A model generated the notes under the pieces. That model ran no database searches. It worked only from the letters and a program-made list of their open reading frames with translations, and was not told the DNA's origin. 64,000 nt of DNA from Nephrotoma appendiculata (taxonomy: Eukaryota > Arthropoda > Insecta > Diptera > Tipulidae). The DNA is taken from assembly GCA_947310385.1 (NCBI GenBank), contig OX371225.1:15815050-15879049 (forward strand), read 5' to 3'. Position numbers and translations under genes: made by a program. Of the stretch, positions 54,725 to 64,000 are shown one piece after another. Numbering within the stretch: position 1 is the first letter of the stretch; each line of letters begins with the position of its first letter.

Positions 54725-56903
54725 CCCTTCAATGCATGGTTTTTTCTATTTTGTTGAAAAAATTCCACATTATAGTTTCTGCAATCCTTATTTATAATAT
54801 CAAAATAAGAAATTCTAATTATTTGTAGTTTCCTCGGGAAATTGATTTTCGTGGTTGTATGATACGGCATGCATTTACGACTAAAAAACAAACATATTTA
54901 TTTTTTTTTTTTTTTCAATTTTAAATTTAAACAACTAAAAATGTTACATAGTTTTTCACAGCCTAATTTAACAAAACTATTATTTCTGTCTTTGTTGCAA
55001 CAAAGATGTATGTTGCATTTTTCACACATTATTAAAGTGAGTTTGGAACTTCCGGGTAACTTACACCGCTGTTTTTCAGATGTCCAGTTGAGAAAATGCG
55101 ATACACTGGCCGACGTCTATTGCAGCTCCGTAACTTGCGTTGGGCTTTTTTCGTTTACGTTTGACTCTGAACAAACTTTCAGCAACTTGAATTCTAAAAT
55201 TCATTAGAGCGAGATGTTCCTATCCTAAATCAGCAGCGATTCTTTTAGAAAGTAACTATGAATTTTCCACCGTGGATATTTCTTAAGATGGTAAATATTC
55301 GTATGCACCATTTCTTGGAGCGTTGTTGTGGTGACCTATATATTCTTTAGAGTACGTTCGGTTGGTAACTTGCTTGAAGGTAGTCTGTCACGACGGGGTG
55401 GTTCACATTTCTTGGTACATTTCGTAGTAGTCGAATGACCAAACTTGATGAGCTCTCCAAATCTTTTTCTGATAAAATACGTTTATCATTTTCTTGCCCC
55501 GAAAATTGTTCAAAATTGTACGTAAATTTTCACTGAGAAAACAAATTTGTAGCCCTATTTATGCGGCTTCATTTGCGTGTACTGTTTTAAGCAACTTCCA
55601 CCTTTAGTAAAGCACATCTATTCATCAATAGATATATTTCGTCGATTGGAATCTTCTGAAAGTTTTTAATGAGAGCATCTATTACGGGTCGTATTTTGAA
55701 TGGGCGGTCGTGATTTGGATTTGTGTGCGGCATATTGTTCTCATTGCGATTGAAATGAGGAAACTGACGAATTTTTTCGAATTGGTTTTTCGTATTATAT
55801 TGTTCCACTTCATGGAACCAGTATCAGCGCAAACTTGTTAGTTGGTACATGAACGTAAAAATATACACCCCAAGAAATTTTTTCAAATCCTTCCCGTTTA
55901 TTGAAAACTTATTTTTGATGTTAGTTTCCATTGCGTAGTTATTTGATTCTCTAACGCTATCATCATTTTAATTAGAATAGAAAATTTCAAGAGGCGTTTG
56001 TAGTTCGAGAAGTTCTTGTGGTGATTCATCACCGTTAAATTTATATTTATCTGATGAAACATTCAAATGTTTTACTTTCCAAATAGTATTACTATACAAC
56101 TTTTTTAATTCCTTGACCTCCCTTGTTTCACTTGTCACCTCAATTGCGTTGCCAATATCAGAATCTTGTAATTCAATCACATTTTTATCACTTAGTAGTA
56201 TCACAGGTATATTTTGAATGTCTAATGGTACATCGTCATCCATTTCAGATGGTGGTTCGATTCGGAAATGGCACTTTGTTGGATTTTAATTATAAAAATC
56301 ATCGCCCCCACTGTCTTTTTTCTCATCAATGTCAATAGAATTACATATTAATAAACTCCTCGATTTCCATAGCATTTAAAAACTAGCGTTGATCAGTCAT
56401 TTTTAACTACCAAAAATGTTGAATAAAATTTATTATTAAAGAAGAGTTCCACCTTTTCTTCAATTTATACGGTTGTATCGTATTTGATACAACCAAGAAT
56501 TGTGCCGTAATTGCATGATGTATCATATATGATACAACCCATGTTTTTCAATATTTACAATTATAATATAGACATATATATGTCAAAATGGTTGAAACAC
56601 ATAATATAATTACATATATTTAATAAAATATTTTTATTATGTGAAATAGTTTATAAATACCCTAGAAAAGGACGACCAAAAATCTACGTTGGTTGCGAAA
56701 AACTAATCACCACAGCAAGCACCACTCAACCGGCATTATTCTATAAAATTACGCGGGAAAACTAAATTATGTGTTGGTATAGGTTTTCAAAATGTGTATA
56801 AGAAGATTCTTTTATGAAGCAAATAAGAAATGTTTATGTATACATGTACTTTTTTGTAATATGAAATGGTTGTATCATATATGATACAATATGCATGGAA
56901 GGG
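54725..56903. mobile_element. piggyBac-family element with TTAA target duplication, complete ends
   Basis: CCCTTCAATGCATGG at the left and CATGCATGGAAGGG-type end at the right form terminal inverted repeats starting CCCTT. They are flanked by TTAA on both sides (54721-54724 and 56904-56907), the signature of piggyBac. Length is 2179 bases. Subterminal palindromes TTGTATCATATATGATACAA at 56870-56889, and near-copies at 56472-56493 and 56518-56537, have a single partner at the left end (GGTTGTATGATAC at 54852). They may be transposase binding sites. Confidence 0.9.
55200..56243 (-). pseudogene. piggyBac transposase, decayed
   Basis: Minus strand: acidic N-terminal region (56243-55968) ending TPLEIFYSN; then NQFEKIRQFPHFNRNENNMP, HDRPFKIRPVIDALIKNFQK (55790-55640), MKPHK and GYKF near 55550; a QENDKRILSEKDL-like part near 55490; and SSSSLVIRLLRNVPRNVNHP near 55440-55400. 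These are the consecutive blocks of DDE_Tnp_1_7 transposases, which excise DNA precisely at TTAA. At least four frame breaks and the loss of most of the C-terminal half make it inactive. The element could still be mobilised in trans if a related transposase existed. Confidence 0.85.
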
Positions 56904-56907
56904 TTAA

Positions 56908-57660
56908 TTAAGAAAGACTATTGTTCAAGTTTCATAATAAGAGGTGAATTTAATACAAAAATCGCCTAACGGGGATCAAGAGTAACTTTACATCAAGCGT
57001 AACCATGCAACACACCTGTTATTATGGCAATCAGTGTAACGAATGCTAGCTAGAAGAAAAACAATAGAACAACTCCACAACACATTTCAAGGGAAATGCG
57101 CCGAAATGTTAGTGAACGAAGTTAATGAATTTGTTGCAGCAAAACAAAAAGTTAGAAAAGCCTTTCAATTAGATCGAGAGCCAAATTACAAAACAACTCT
57201 AAATTTCTTTGGAAAGCTACAAAAAAGTTAAAACAACCTGAATTTCAAATACCACCATTTAAAAATGAATAAACACGGTTCCAGCCTCTACTGAAACAAA
57301 CAGCAGCTGAAAACGTACCACCAGTAAGTAAAGTGGATAACTACAATATATCTCCTGTCACATTATAAAAATTAACAGAAGAAATCAAAATTAACGTAAG
57401 TATGCTAAGAAATCTCCAGATTATACTGAAATACAGGATAAAAGGGATAACGCAAACTATACCAAATATTTAACGCAATAATCATGATACTTAAACCAAG
57501 CAAAAATTCGTACAGGTCGTTTTTTGTACTTCCAACAATTTCCAGAAATATTCTAGAAACTACTCCTCAAGGATACTCAAACTAATAATAGAAGAAGGAA
57601 ATCTTATTCCTCCACATCAGTTTGGCTTCAGAGAAAACCAAACAACAGAATATTAGAATA
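56908..57660 (+). pseudogene. Jockey-like ORF2 remnants (endonuclease and RT scraps)
   Basis: Directly behind the right TTAA, the plus strand shows GEFNTKIA and RGSRVT (the GDFNAKHxxWGSR endonuclease block). Then, at 57100-57230, AKQKVRKAFQLDREPNYK, and finally LKLIIEEGNLIPPHQFGFRE near 57580-57640, the RT block before HSTxxQ. Large parts are missing between these. The order gag, piggyBac, ORF2 shows that one jockey-like element was split by the piggyBac. Confidence 0.75.
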
Positions 57661-59234
57661 AAGGGTTGGAATATAAATTAAAAAGAGACTTACTTAAGAG
57701 CTAACCGACATTTTCGTGTAAATGTTCCTTCCTCTTCATTTTTTGAAATATCCTTGTCTAAGAAACGTATTATTTTACCTGTTTTGTAAAATGTTTCGCT
57801 GAATTGAGAATTTTAGTTTTTTTGTTCGATTCTTACTCATTTGGGTACTGATAAGGATTGTTATATCTAATTTGATAATTTTTTGCCTGAATGGAAGCTA
57901 AGAATGTTCTGCCAGCTTATTTTTTAAGAAAATCACAATCCCATTCATATACAATCCCAAGAATGATAAGCTTACAAGTATTGTTGTTGTTTTTAATCCC
58001 AATGTTAATAATTTAAATGCATATTTCGATAATTTGTTATTAAGAATATTATGGATGCGCACATTTGAAGACTGTTGATTCTTTAGTAACGGCACTAAGT
58101 ACGTTACCAAAACAAGAAATTAATAAGAAAATACGCAGTGATCAATAAGCAACCTGGTGGGTTCAAGAACTTTTGTGAAGTTCAAGAACAAGATATCACT
58201 TCCACCACCAAGGAAACGCAAGTGAAGAGGAGAATCTAATAATGATTCTTAGAATCCCTCTCCATTTATACAAACCACATTAAATCATAATTGAATTAAT
58301 TAAAAACTTCCGCTTCTTACAAAATATCAGCGGGCAATTTGTTTTGCGATAATGCCGCCATTTGTAGTGGGCAGCGTATAACAATTTTTCCATTGGTAAA
58401 TTTCTATTTTTTATGCAGCATAAATGATGTGACAACCAAAACGTAATTTTTTAATAAACCAAACTAACGAACATGAAGTTAATGCGTTTACATAGTAGGG
58501 CGTAATGCAATCAAGGGCGAAGCCCTTGTATTAAATATATTGATCTGTGATTGTATGCGTTTTTTAAATTTCTGTCCAACCATTATACTGAAAAATTTTG
58601 TCAATTCAGTTATAATTGTACTTTAGACGAAGTTGTTGCTCCGCGTGCTTTTATATGACGGTAGTGTTTTTTAAGCGTAGTATCGTAGTTTATCGCGAGT
58701 GAAATATCATTTTTCTGTGATCTGTGCATAGTGATATAATAGTGCTTAGTGTTGTAGTGATAAATTCAAGTTTAATTTGGGTGATGCATACTTGGTTTTA
58801 GAGTGAATTATTGTGTATAACATTTTTTATAACGGTAGTCTGCTACCACATAAAACTTTTACATACATTTTGTGAGACTGGTGGATGGTTACACTAGACA
58901 AGTGTGATTGAACTAAGATAACGGTATGTTTTATCATTTTAAATTTTGTTACTTTTAGTCGATTTTGCGAATTGCATTTTTTATACCGTTGTGTGTGTGC
59001 GTGGTGGTACTCGTAGTAGTAACCAGTTGTTTTGTTTTTATTTGCTTCACAAAAAATAATATTTGTTTGCGGATAATTCGATTTTTAAGTTTTTAAATTT
59101 TTTGATTGCACTTTCCAAGGGTTTGTCCTGTTATTATTTAAGGGCTTTATGTTATCGTTTACTGTATACATAAAATACGTACTATTTTATTAATTTAATA
59201 ATTTCTTCATGGCTTATTTTGAATAAGTATTGTG
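57661..59234. other. Gene-free stretch with leader-like sequence
   Basis: CAAGGGCGAAGCCCTTG (58512-58528) is a perfect hairpin. At 58920-58925 an AACG/GTATGT junction looks like a strong splice donor behind 300 bases of leader-like sequence, so a first non-coding exon of a host gene is possible. No coding exon is seen. Confidence 0.4.
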
Positions 59235-59556
59235 CAGTAAAACCTGGTTATAACGAAACTTCTGGGACCGCAAAATGTGTTCATTATATCTAGTGTTTTT
59301 TATAAAGAGGGTTCGTTATAAAAAGCTTGATAATTTATTGTTCGTTATAAGGAGGAATTATTAAAACCATTATTTTATACTTTTATTTTATTTTAACAAT
59401 ATTATATTTATATGTATAATATATTTATAAAATATTTGTATTTTTATTTCAACAGTTCAAGTTACATATTATATAAATATATATGTAATAACTTAAAAAT
59501 ATATAACATAAATAATATCGTCTTAATTCAGAAAATAATTCTTAAAATAGTTCATA

Positions 59557-60955
59557 CTAATGTAAATATGTATGTCTTATTTGCTCCAGTTTTCTTTCAA
59601 TATTATTAACATATTGAAGTTCAATTTGAGAATCTGGATTGCAGCTTAAAAAAGTTCGCAATGAGCTAAAATGTTTACCTATGTCTTTCATCGAGGGCAC
59701 TTCCATTTCATTGCTGCTATCGTCATCAACATTTTGATCCGAATTAGTTTCGATCGAACTTAAAATCACTTCATCGCTATCGTCTGTAACGATAACATTT
59801 TCATCTACAGTCAAATATTCGTGCAAATCGGCATTTTCATTTAGTGTTTGCATTAATGGATTTTGCCAATATAATTCATCCATTTCAAGGCAAATACTGT
59901 TCAAGTTTTCTTCAATGATTGTAGACGTCTCATCATCGCTAGTCCAAGCCTTTTTAAAGCAGTTAGAAATTGTGGTTGACTGTACTAAATCCCATGCAAA
60001 GTTTATCATCACACAGCCATCGAATGCATTAAAATGAGGCAGGAAGTTTTTTTTCTGTAAAAAACTTTAAAGTTTTGTATAATACGCTGGTCCATTGGTT
60101 GAATTAAACTTGTAGAATTTGGAGGTAAGTACTTAACTGTTATAGATTTCAAACCATCAACTTCTAAATACGACGGACAATTATCCACTACCACAAAATT
60201 TTGCGTTTTTTTGGCAAAGAATTGCTTATCAATATGACGAAGATAAAATTCCCACTCCTGGAAAGTCATCCAAGCTTTCAAATTTGATGTATATAAAACC
60301 GGTAGAGTGCGAATATTTTTTATCTTGGATTTTTATATTTACCAATAACTAGTATTGGTAGCTTCTCCTTTCCTGTTCCCATTTGCCCCTAAGAGCACAG
60401 TAGTAAGTCGATCTTTGTTCCGCTTACTTCCAAAACAAGGATCGTTTTTAAAAGCCATGGTTTTATCCGGCATCAATTTATAATATAATCCGGTCTCGTC
60501 TATATTGAATATGTCATCTGAATGATAACTGTTTGTAATTAAAGGAAATTTTTGCACCCAATCTGAAGCTTGTGTTGTGGACGCCGATGCCTTTTCGCCA
60601 GAAATAGTTTTAAAACAAATATCATGTCGTTTTTTGAAACCTTAGTTAAAAAATGATTGATTACACAAATTTAATTTTCATCAATAACAGATTTTATCTA
60701 TAATACCTTCTATCCAGCCATTACTAGCCTTAACTCCAGTAATATTGAGTTTTCGGCAAATTCAATTGTATTCTCTTTAATAATTTCGCCACTGATAGGA
60801 ATATTTTTACTCCTGTGTATCCTGAACCATTTTACAGTGGCATCCTCGATATTTATAAATTTTCCTTTACGAAGTTTGAATTGATTTTTATACAATGTTG
60901 AGTTCGTAAATTCAATTGCAATTATCAAAATTTCATCTTTTTCCCAGTTTGTGAA
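59557..60955 (-). pseudogene. Tigger/pogo (CENP-B-like) transposase, decayed
   Basis: Minus strand: second HTH region (60928-60710: KFINIEDATVKWFRIHRSKN, then IPISGEIIKE), GFKKRHDICFK and SASTTQASDWVQKFP near 60640-60550. The first catalytic Asp is in DIFNIDETGLYYKLMP (60510), then CFGSKRNKDRLTTVLLGANG (60420). The second is in NFVVVDNCPSY (60200), followed by YLPPNSTSLIQPMDQRIIQN. The third is probably in FAWDLV (59990), with an acidic C-terminal tail to 59557. Breaks are a frameshift near 60345, one near 60010 and a short insertion near 60690. The N-terminal HTH is missing, lost where the non-LTR element entered. The family cuts at TA; host CENP-B and jerky proteins descend from it. Confidence 0.9.
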
Positions 60956-62650
60956 GAGGAAATTTTTGCGATCGTTCGTGATTTAAAAAATAATACTTCA
61001 TACGGCTTTGACGAAGTTTCCCATAAAATAATCAAAAATATAATTCTGGTTCATGTTTTGACTTTTATTTTTAATTCTTGTTTGTCAGAAGGGGTTTTTC
61101 CGGAAGTACTTAAAGTTGGTGTTGTAAAACCGCTTTTCAAAAATGGTTCTCAGTTGGATAAGAATAACTATCGCCCTATTACTCTTTTCAGCACTTTTTC
61201 TAAAATCTTTGAAAAAATAATTAAACATAGATTGTTAGATTATCTTGATAAAACTAATTTTCTTGACGTACGACAGTATGGTTTTATTATGAATTCTTCA
61301 ACGGAAAAAGCCTTAATAGCATTCTTGTCGCCGCTGCTCCGTATAATTTGAATGATAATTTAAAATCCTCAGCTTTATTCCTTGATATTTCTAAAGCTTT
61401 CGACACTGTTAATCATAGTGTTTTATTATCGAAGCTATACAATATTGGTATACGAGGTGTCGCTTTGAATTTGTTTAAATCGTATATTGTCAATCGTAAG
61501 CAAACTGTTTGTGTTAATGGGAAGTTTAGTGATGAGAAACTAGTTAATGTTGGTGTTCCACAAGGATCAGTTCTGGGGCCATTGCTCTTTCTAATCTATT
61601 GTAATTCAATTTTCAGCCTTAATTTACGTGGCAATATCGTCGCATTCGCAGAGGATATTGCATTACTTTACTCTGGTTTTAATATAAATTCCCTAAAACG
61701 TGATATTAAGTAAGACGTCGTCTTGTTGATAAAGTGGTTCTTTGTGCATAATATGATACTGCGTTGCAAGTCTAAACTTATGAATTTTTCCATAGGAGGC
61801 ACAACGTCTATATTAAGTTCATGTTTAATTTATCATTCGTTATCTTGCAATCATACCAATTGTGGCCCCCTTTGCATTCCAATTGAAACCGTATACTCTT
61901 TTAAATATCTCGGTTTGCATTTGGACTCTCAACTAAATTTCAAGGGGCATGTGTACAATTTAAAAAGCAAATTACGGATGACACTCAGAACTTTTTACTA
62001 TCTTCGGAACATTTGTAGTCCGGAATTCCTAAAATGCATATATTATGCACTAGTTGACTCACATTTGAGATATGGAGTTACTTGTTGGGGCGGAATTTAC
62101 CTATCCAATATTAGACCGTTGATGTCCGTTCAGAAAGCAGTGTTGAGAATAATTAACTTTAAACCAAGATTGGCTCCATCCTTCCCGTTATTTTTTAATT
62201 CAAAATTTTGCCACTTCGATATCTATATGTATTTAAAGTATTAAAAGCTTTTTATTTAATTAGCGGTAATCGCACAGTTAGTAATTTGAATAGCGTTTCA
62301 AATAATTTGCGCAACATTAATAGAATAAAATAATATTCCTCGTCCTAATAAGGAACATTTTAAAAAATTCTTCGACTATACCGCTCCTAAACTATACAGT
62401 CAATTACCGTCAAATTATTTTTTAACAAATAATGTCAATGATTTTTGCAAATTATTAAAGGATTGGCTATTTACTATTAATAACATGGAAGTATATTTGT
62501 AATGAACATTTTACCATTTTATTTGTCAATTTTTTTGTTATGAAATATTATCAACAAATTACAATAATATTTTTTCATCTTAATAATTTTCTTCTTTTGT
62601 ATTAAAAAAAAAAATAATTATAAAATAAAAAATTTCAGTACCCGAATAGA
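60946..62650 (+). pseudogene. Non-LTR retrotransposon ORF2 (RT to C-terminus), 5' truncated
   Basis: The plus strand starts within the RT fingers (EEEIFAIVRDLKNNTSYGFD). It continues with FPEVLKVGVVKPLFKNG, NNYRPITLFSTFSKIFEKI, LFLDISKAFDTVNHSVLLSK and GVPQGSVLGPLLFLIY (61546-61600). The active-site box is FAEDIALL, where the usual F/YADD has Glu for the first Asp. A frame break near 61715 leads to FKYLGLHLDSQLNFKGHV and HLRYGVTCWGGIYLSNIRP. The C-terminal tail continues to about 62500 and an A-rich stretch lies at 62605-62640. The truncated 5' end lies against the Tigger coding sequence near 60946, as expected from target-primed reverse transcription. Clade not assigned. Confidence 0.85.
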
Positions 62651-62803
62651 AATAGTAATATTTATAATTAATATTTTAAATTTGTAATAGTGTAATTAAT
62701 TTATTCTTTAAATATTTTTTATATGTAATTGAATCGTAGCTCCGAAACATTATCTTTAATAAGGAGACTACTAAACTTAGGTTTTTATAGTAAACAACTA
62801 CTG

Positions 62804-63505
62804 CAGACTGCACTGACCAAACTACAAAAATATTGAAAATACTTTGAACTAATCAAAGTATAATCACAATGCCTTAGCGAATTATAATGATTCGCTACGC
62901 AATTGCCAACCCCTTGGTAACCTTGAATTTTATTGTATTTAACGCATACATGCGATTTCTATATGAAATTTTGGGTTATTCTGGATTGATACTATCTGTG
63001 ACCCTATTCTGGCTTTCCCTGGGAATAGGGAATTGGAAAAAATATTTTCATAGCATTTTTGTCAATATTATATTTTTCTGGCCTACTGAAAGAATAAGTT
63101 TAGTGCAAAATTTTTCAAAACAAAGTGAATTGGGAATTTTTTGTTCCACAAAATTTTTATAGGGAAAAATATTTTCCCATTTAACTTTGTTTCGAAAATA
63201 TTAACACCAAACCTATTCCCTCAGTAGGCCAGAAAAATACAATTTAGACAAAAATGGTATGCAAATATTTTTCCCAATTCTCTATTCCCAGGGAAAGCCA
63301 GATAGGGCCACAGATAGTATCAATCCAGAATAACCCAAAATTTCATATAGAAATCGCATGTATGCGTTAAATACAATAAAATTCGAGGTTACCAAGGGGT
63401 TGGCAATTGCGTAGCGAATCATTATAATTCGCTAAGGCATTGTGATTATACTTTGATTAGTTCAAAGTATTTTCAATATTTTTGTAGTTTGGTCACTGCA
63501 GTCTG
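62804..63505. repeat. 702-base near-perfect palindrome containing the 315-base MITE at its centre
   Basis: The left arm from CAGACTGCACTGACC (62804) through ATTGCCAACCCCTTGG and GATACTATCT pairs with the right arm ending CAGTCTG (63505). By eye the outer 190 bases differ at only a few positions, for example CTTGAA against CTCGAA. The central MITE (62998-63311) then continues the fold. It lies inside the Tigger element. Confidence 0.92.
62998..63311. mobile_element. 315-base foldback MITE family, copy 3 (core of the 702-base palindrome)
   Basis: Left GTGACCCTATTCTGG, right CCAGATAGGGCCAC, with CTGGGAATAGGGAATTGG and its mirror inside. It matches copies 1 and 2 over the full length. Unlike those, it is flanked by inverted rather than unrelated sequence. 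Confidence 0.88.
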
Positions 63506-64000
63506 ATGAGACGACCGAATTTTTAATACAAAAAATTCAATGTTTCATTAGTTCGAAACCAAACTTCCATCTTCTTGATAACCTCACCTTGATGTAAATA
63601 GAAAATAAAAACTCATACACTCGAGTAAAGGAGACGAGATAAACAAATAGTTCTTTCGTTATAGCCAGTACAAAATACAAGTGTTTTATTAATTTGAACA
63701 GAAATGTTGTTCATTATATCGTTATAACGAGGTTCGTTATATTGAGTGTAATTTTTATTATGTTATATAGGAAAAAAAATGAGACCAATAGAATTGAGCG
63801 TTATAAAGAGGTTTTCGTTATATCCGAGGATTTTATAACCAGGTTTTACTGTATATCGAGAACAAATTACCTCATCAAACGGTAAAAATACAGGGATGGC
63901 ATCCATTCTTCTCTTATTCCTTTACAGAATAACTATTATATGTCCAACCTTTTTACACCGGGTCGAAGTATAAAAATTATCATTGACCGAAAGATAAATT

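Larger units (their letters stand above)
59235..63851. mobile_element. Tigger/pogo-type DNA transposon, interrupted by two other elements
   Basis: CAGTAAAACCTGGTTATAAC at 59235 and its complement at 63851 are the terminal inverted repeats. Both ends have subterminal copies of GTTCATTATAT and GGTTCGTTATA. The right end abuts TA, the expected target; the left neighbour is TG, perhaps mutated. Inside are a minus-strand transposase relic, a 5'-truncated non-LTR element and a long palindrome. 59350-59556 and 63506-63640 are AT-rich without other features. Confidence 0.88.

Noticed and set aside
54869..55207. Plus-strand 112-codon gene
   Set aside because: It lies antisense over the dead piggyBac transposase and carries a poly-T/poly-F run; a shadow frame.

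Overview
The window reads as nuclear DNA of an insect, most probably a dipteran; I do not name a species. The base composition is strongly AT-rich. The few intact genes have very short introns (57 to 66 bases) and arthropod TCAGT initiators. The repeats belong to families typical of insect genomes: piggyBac, Tigger/pogo, Tc1-like, hAT, Helitron, Ty3/gypsy, Ty1/copia, BEL/Pao, several non-LTR retrotransposons and many foldback elements. There is no bacterial-style operon, rRNA or confident tRNA.

The only clearly functional host genes are three secreted lipase-family paralogues. Two lie on the minus strand (2505-3767 and 13184-14446) and are close duplicates of 398 codons each. The third is on the plus strand (21073-22263, 377 codons). 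All three share one gene plan: a short 5' non-coding exon, a roughly 60-base intron, a large first coding exon, and a second tiny intron at the same codon and phase. All keep the Ser/Asp/His triad of the pancreatic-lipase/phospholipase A1 superfamily. All also have an extremely short lid, with only four residues between the two lid cysteines. The two minus-strand copies share promoter and 3' flanks, so whole gene units were duplicated.

Region by region: 1-2400 holds an open Tc1-like transposase and a DUF4780 ORF1 relic. 2400-4000 is lipase A. 4000-7900 holds a foldback element, a second DUF4780 relic, a piggyBac scrap, short repeats and another foldback. 7900-10500 is AT-rich with no gene seen. 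10549-12260 is a dead hAT element. 13046-14698 is lipase B. 14700-20220 is repeats, including a 530-base palindrome and a 1.9-kb nested foldback. 20925-22322 is lipase C. 24111-28660 is a gypsy relic with one LTR abutting a copia relic, each cut by a copy of the same 315-base foldback MITE. 29055-32060 is a foldback plus a rearranged non-LTR element. 33863-36722 is a large foldback with tandem-repeat arms, a copia fragment in one arm and a BEL/Pao fragment in its loop. 36777-37548 is a nested palindrome. 37550-44250 is mostly unique AT-rich sequence with a 1.26-kb foldback. 44760-47470 contains Helitron helicase, gypsy integrase, endonuclease and Tc1-like scraps. 50350-52400 holds a degraded protein remnant of an unnamed repeated family and a palindrome/tandem repeat. 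54440-57660 is a jockey-like retroelement split by a complete but dead piggyBac with TTAA target duplication. 59235-63851 is a Tigger/pogo element carrying a non-LTR insertion and a 702-base near-perfect palindrome.

The genes do not form a pathway beyond the lipase paralogues. The rest of the window is a layered record of transposition. Its most unusual trait is the density and variety of long inverted-repeat elements. Frame calls, splice sites and inverted-repeat matches were made by eye; no database search, alignment score or folding calculation was run.
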